A stretch of DNA of 64,000 nucleotides from an uncultured Prevotellaceae bacterium (GTDB lineage Bacteria; Bacteroidota; Bacteroidia; Bacteroidales; Bacteroidaceae), in NCBI GenBank assembly GCA_900318815.1, contig ONMA01000008.1, positions 62,001 to 126,000 of the forward strand, in the 5' to 3' direction. Shown one piece after another: positions 60,695-64,000 of the stretch. The position numbers and the translations under genes were made by a program. Within the stretch, counting starts at the first letter, position 1. The number at the start of each line of letters is the position of its first letter. The notes beneath the pieces are model-generated. The model saw only the letters and a list, made by a program, of their open reading frames with translations. It made no database searches and was not told the DNA's origin.

Positions 60695-61598
60695 TCATCT
60701 CCATAATGGTTCCTGATCCCACAAGGGAGGAAAACCAAGAGCCGTCGGATTGACTTTTGGATATTTGGCAAGTAGAGCTTTTAATCCTCCCTTGAAATCA
60801 GATGTCGACACAATAGTCTGACACATATATGCCAAACAGCATAATTGGGCATATAGCTTCTGCTTTCTTACGGCAAGTGCATTGGAAATCCAGTTCAAAG
60901 GTAATGTTGCTGGCATCTTTGGTTTCCATGGATAACGTCTGTTCCAGGTTCTTGCATGGTGAGCGCAACAATTTCGTAGCACTGTAATACTGCGAATCCA
61001 ACTTTCAAGATACGTGTATTGTGGCAGGCCAAAATCCTTTGCCACGAACTTCTTCACGCTGACCTCGGCAAAGTTCTCGTATGTCTTCGACAATACTCCG
61101 AAAGACGCAACCTCCAGCGTTTTCCATACTGGCGGTAAAATGGGGATTGTCGTATCTATCAAAGAAATCCTGTATGAAGTCTTCTTTTGAACGGTTCACT
61201 TCATTCCATTCTTTCTGTAAGGTTGTATTGAAGATGGATTTATCCTTGAACATATTACGGTTAAGAAACCAGAATGTGCCATGAGACATTGAGAAATGAT
61301 GGATAATACGACTACGAAGAGCTATCTCCACGTCTTGAATGGCGGTGAATATCAGGCTGCGCAGTTCCTTGTCAAACTGATACAACTCAATAATCTGGTC
61401 AAAAGAAGTACCTACGGCATATTGATGGGTTGCAGGATCAATCTCAAACGGCAACAAATAACATGCAAAACGAAAATAGTTAATGCTGCCGAGGTATTCT
61501 ATAGCTTGATTATCATCACCCACTACCAAGCCTCGATTCTTCAGTTCTGCCAACTGGCAGGCCTTGCTTATCGGTCTATTTGTATATGTTGCCATCAT
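60695..61598 (-). pseudogene. Abi_2-family abortive infection protein, frameshifted
   Basis: The first frame (from 61598) gives SKACQLAELKNRGLVVGDDN, YLGSINYFRFACYLLPFEID and ELRSLIFTAIQDVEIALRSR up to FFDRYDNPHF. A second frame continues with LPPVWKTLEVASFGVLSKTY and RNCCAHHARTWNRR, which holds the HEPN RX4H motif (Arg-N-C-C-A-His). Together they make one Abi_2/AbiD-F-type protein of about 300 residues. The join is at a run of four T (minus strand; 61137-61140) where one fewer T would restore the frame. It could be a dead gene, a slippery site or a sequencing error. Confidence 0.8.
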
Positions 61599-61629
61599 TC
61601 AAAATCTTAACCTTATATAAAAAACGAAG

Positions 61630-61668
61630 TCCCACCGTGGTACGCATTGTTAAGAGGCGTGGTGGGAA
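61630..61668. repeat. TCCCACC hairpin in the Abi leader
   Basis: TCCCACC and GGTGGGA form a seven-base stem, with further GTGGTACGC and GCGTGG pairing inside. It lies between the Abi start and its TACCTTTGT box. Confidence 0.5.
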
Positions 61669-61676
61669 TTGTTGCC

Positions 61677-61685
61677 ACAAAGGTA
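61677..61685 (-). promoter_or_regulatory. -7 box (TACCTTTGT) for the Abi gene
   Basis: TACCTTTGT on the minus strand, 79 bases before the start. Confidence 0.55.
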
Positions 61686-61817
61686 CGACTTTTTTCTGAA
61701 TAAACAAAGTTTTTGGCAAGAAACCTTCAAAAATGACTAAAAAAAGAAGGATTTTCCGTGCCATTCCAAGTGAAATGACACAGAAAATCCAAAGAAAAGA
61801 CAAGAACAATCATTTTT

Positions 61818-62129
61818 CTAATCTTTACGGTATGCAGGATGATAGCACTCCTCCAGTAGCTTCTCAAGGTCACTCTCACGATAGAGCACCTTGCCACCCA
61901 ACTTAATGTAAGGTACAATACCACTGTCACGATATTCCTGCAATGTGCGACGGCTTATCTTCAGGCGATGCGACACTTCCAAGTCCGACAAGTACCGCTC
62001 TCCGTTCAGCAAGGGACGGTAGTTGTATGTCACCTTGTCAAACAGCGTCTCAATCTCCTTCATCGACTTCATGGCATCCACCAAGCCGTCAGTTCTCAAA
62101 GTAATCAACTCTTTCAGATAATTCTCCAT
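61818..62129 (-). CDS. Excisionase-type helix-turn-helix protein, downstream copy
   Basis: 103 residues. LSDLEVSHRLKISRRTLQEY followed by RDSGIVPYIKLGGKVLYRES is the MerR/excisionase-like HTH with wing (about 50-95). Small pairs of this kind lie beside integrases in Bacteroidales conjugative elements and are needed for excision in CTnDOT. It follows the second HTH gene by 31 bases. Confidence 0.85.
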   Translation of the reverse strand: MENYLKELITLRTDGLVDAMKSMKEIETLFDKVTYNYRPLLNGERYLSDLEVSHRLKISRRTLQEYRDSGIVPYIKLGGKVLYRESDLEKLLEECYHPAYRKD

Positions 62130-62160
62130 GTTTTACTTTTGTTTATTATTCCATTCCACA

Positions 62161-62499
62161 CTAAACCATTACAGCCCCGTTGGTTCTTGGCTTTCGAGGC
62201 TTTCGCCATGCAGCATCTTTCTTCCTTTCCGCGACAACCCTCATGATGCTCTCCACATCCTCCGGCTTGTAATACGTCTTGTGGCTAATCTGAGAATATG
62301 CCAGAGTGCCGTTGTCCCTCAACGTCTGCAACGTTCTCGGACTGATGCGCAACCTGTCGCATACCTCCTGATTGTCCATCCACTCGCCCAGACGCTTGTC
62401 TGAGCCACGCTTACCCATCTCCATCATCTTCTTGACGAAGTGATCAAACTGCCCTGCGAACTTCTCGTAGGCATCCTTTTCGATATTTACAATCTCCAT
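62161..62499 (-). CDS. Excisionase-type helix-turn-helix protein, upstream copy
   Basis: About 112 residues from the ATG at 62499 (a further ATG at 62529 would add 11). MDNQEVCDRLRISPRTLQTL then RDNGTLAYSQISHKTYYKPE is the HTH, preceded by a helical part (KFAGQFDHFVKKMMEMGKRG). Paralogue of the next gene. A TACCTTTGT box lies at 62558-62566. Confidence 0.82.
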   Translation of the reverse strand: MEIVNIEKDAYEKFAGQFDHFVKKMMEMGKRGSDKRLGEWMDNQEVCDRLRISPRTLQTLRDNGTLAYSQISHKTYYKPEDVESIMRVVAERKKDAAWRKPRKPRTNGAVMV

Positions 62500-62557
62500 C
62501 ACTATTATATTTTTTAAGTTATACTTCATTTTTATCCAGCTCTTCTTTGAACCGTCG

Positions 62558-62566
62558 ACAAAGGTA
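62558..62566 (-). promoter_or_regulatory. -7 box (TACCTTTGT) for the two HTH genes
   Basis: TACCTTTGT on the minus strand, about 60 bases before the likely start. Confidence 0.5.
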
Positions 62567-63581
62567 CTTCAAAAGTTCCTGTTGCCTGTTGCTTGGAAGT
62601 TTTCTTGTCTGAATTAACACTTCAGCTTTTCTTTATTCTAATGCCTTCAGAGCTTGCTCACCAGAAAGCGAACGCGCACCTTTGTGTGGCACATGCCAGA
62701 AAGGTGCGTATTAGGCTACACCCTTCTATGGCACCTGATTGCGGCATTGCAAGCAACAGGGGGTAGTAGGCTACCCCTATTATGGGTCGGTGCAAGCACC
62801 TTTGTGCCCATTTCCTTCTTGTCGATGCGAAGGTACTACATTCCCTCCATTCTTATTGCCTTTCCAAAACAAGTGTCACCGAATGTCTCACTAAAACGGT
62901 GACATTGGTGACACGATTTCTTCAAATCCAGTGCAAAAGTAACGTTTTCCATGCCTAACTGCTACATTTCTTAGACAACTTGCGCCGTTTTGCCCTCAAA
63001 ATCGGCGCAATCAGCGCAAGCAAGGCATCTGCCATTTGTTCAATTGCGGTGCGAAATTACAGATTCCTGATGTAACCACCAAATTTTTAGAGGCGGTTGG
63101 CGCTCATGGCGTAGATAATGGGTGCCACGTGTGCCACCTCTTTAGCTGAAATCGGGAAAATCAGTTGCTAAATCGCTAAATCAATCAGCCGTTAAACAGA
63201 TTGTACGTACTAACATTCAAACGTACTAACATTCAAACGTACTAACAATCAAACGTACCAACAATCAAACGTACCAACGGACTTACATACCGACGGACTT
63301 ACATACCAACAAGCACTACACATTATTATATATATTGGGTACAGTGAAGTCACCATAATCACTGTAGCCATTATATCCATGCAATACAATGTATCCACTA
63401 TAGCCATCGGAAAAACAGGGAACCAATCACCAGAAAATCCGCACATCCTCCACGATATATGCAGAATGGGGCAGCTTAATCCAAATGCTTGGAGGGTAAT
63501 TTCGATTACCCTACCTTTGCCCTGAAAAACGGTCATCAGCGACAGCTCTGACCATAGTAGTAACAATTAAACATAAATCAA
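62567..63581. other. Non-coding control region of the integrative element
   Basis: About 1 kb without a supported gene. It holds two GCACCTTTGTG words (62687-62697 and about 62789-62799), TAGGCTACACCC and TAGGCTACCCC words, a stem (TTGCGCCG with CGGCGCAA at 62980-63010), and the 16-bp repeat array. Such sites often form the replication, transfer-origin or partition region of these elements. No nick-site match was tested. Confidence 0.5.
63206..63317. repeat. Seven tandem 16-bp units (iteron-like)
   Basis: Units begin at 63206, 63222, 63238, 63254, 63270, 63286 and 63302. The first four read CGTACTAACATTCAAA with one or two changes. The later ones change to CGTACCAACGGACTTA. The exact 16-base period and graded change suggest protein binding on one DNA face, as in iterons or a centromere-like site. 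Confidence 0.8.
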
Positions 63582-64000
63582 ATGACAGCAAAAAAGACCC
63601 AAAACGTACCTCCGACAAAGGAAGAGAAGGATGAGGCATTGAGAGCCTTCATGTATGGTGACATACCTCGCCCATTAATCAGCATGGATGAACGTTACCC
63701 AGATCTTGAAGAGAGCGATAACTCCGTCATCTCCACTGGCATCAATGCAGTGATTTCACCCACTACAAAAGAAGAAGTCCAGAAACAAGAGACTCCGCCA
63801 AAGAATGAACAAGAGGAAGAAGCGCAGCCGAAACCTGTTTCTCTTCCTGATGGCAAGCAGACACCTGCCCACCGTGTCAGCAGCAAGCAGCGTAGGCTTT
63901 CACTCGATGAGTACGGCACCGTCTTTCTTCCTGTGCCAAAGATTGATCACCCAAAGCCCGTGTTCATCAGCGAGTCACTACGCGACGAACTTGACAAGGT
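63582..64000 (+). CDS. DUF3408 family protein, partial (runs off window edge)
   Basis: 139 codons from the ATG, open to the edge. Acidic, Pro-rich N-terminus, then LSLDEYGTVFLPVPKIDHPK and PVFISESLRDELDK, which match DUF3408, a family in the transfer regions of Bacteroides conjugative transposons. It shows that the element goes on to the right. Confidence 0.8.
   Translation, partial: MTAKKTQNVPPTKEEKDEALRAFMYGDIPRPLISMDERYPDLEESDNSVISTGINAVISPTTKEEVQKQETPPKNEQEEEAQPKPVSLPDGKQTPAHRVSSKQRRLSLDEYGTVFLPVPKIDHPKPVFISESLRDELDK

Noticed and set aside
62654-62902. 82-codon ORF in the element's control region
   Set aside because: It crosses the GCACCTTTGTG and TAGGCTAC repeats, has no family and no promoter; the region looks regulatory.

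Overview
The window looks like a Bacteroidales chromosome, most likely a Prevotella-type species. Reasons: promoters of the Bacteroidetes form TAnnTTTG(C) precede many genes; NusB is long (313 residues); and several lineage-typical families occur (DUF5606, DUF4492 before cydA, DUF4369 lipoprotein, BACON-like lipoprotein, split MetH reactivation domain, DUF3408). No rRNA, tRNA or CRISPR array was recognised.

Layout. 1-1.5 kb: a TnpB gene running off the left edge, plus remnants of mobile-type genes and repeats. 1.5-8.7 kb: housekeeping genes (queF; rplY-pth-S4 protein; nusB-yajC-ybbR-coaE-DUF5606). 8.7-12.5 kb: the cytochrome bd operon and a Sel1 protein. 12.7-18.6 kb: DNA repair and small enzymes (AlkD-like, UDG-like, TfoX-like, HIT, DUF1015, YigZ, cytidylate-kinase-like) and an Rpn/PD-(D/E)XK protein. 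18.7-25.6 kb: an accessory island with small orphan ORFs, a truncated DUF3987-like ORF, a beta-clamp-like fragment, a 1241-residue type IIG restriction-modification enzyme and a RelE/ParE toxin-antitoxin pair. 25.8-36.7 kb: dpm1, plsC, a metallophosphoesterase, the MetH reactivation domain, pyrC, divIC, dnaX, an rRNA methyltransferase and thyA. 36.7-40.6 kb: a long-hairpin element, an AT-rich CbxX-type AAA+ ATPase, folA and an Lrp regulator. 40.7-47.1 kb: an ExbB/ExbD module and the etfB-etfA-acyl-CoA dehydrogenase operon. 47.3-51.1 kb: rubrerythrin, superoxide dismutase, AlkZ-like, MGMT-family, Vsr and glycerate kinase. 51.1-58.6 kb: folP, cdaA, cyuA, dsbD and two exported proteins. 58.9 kb to the right edge: the first part of an integrative element (tyrosine recombinase with Ser at the Arg-I position as in IntDOT, RhuM-like protein, frameshifted Abi_2 gene, two excisionase-type HTH proteins, a seven-unit 16-bp repeat array and a partial DUF3408 gene).

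The most unusual feature is a family of short-period (7-8 nt or about 28 nt) repeats, mostly arranged as inverted arms. They lie between genes and, at three places, inside open reading frames (rsmF-like gene twice, cyuA once). Two large inverted arrays of the same 28-30 nt unit sit immediately upstream of the start codons of two convergent genes, cdaA (c-di-AMP synthase) and cyuA (cysteine desulfidase). They share the same last 17 or so bases before the ATG. The roughly 2.1 kb between the arrays is therefore arranged like an invertible cassette: recombination between the arrays would exchange which upstream transcription unit (folP or dsbD) reads into which gene. This is inference from architecture and can be checked in long reads.
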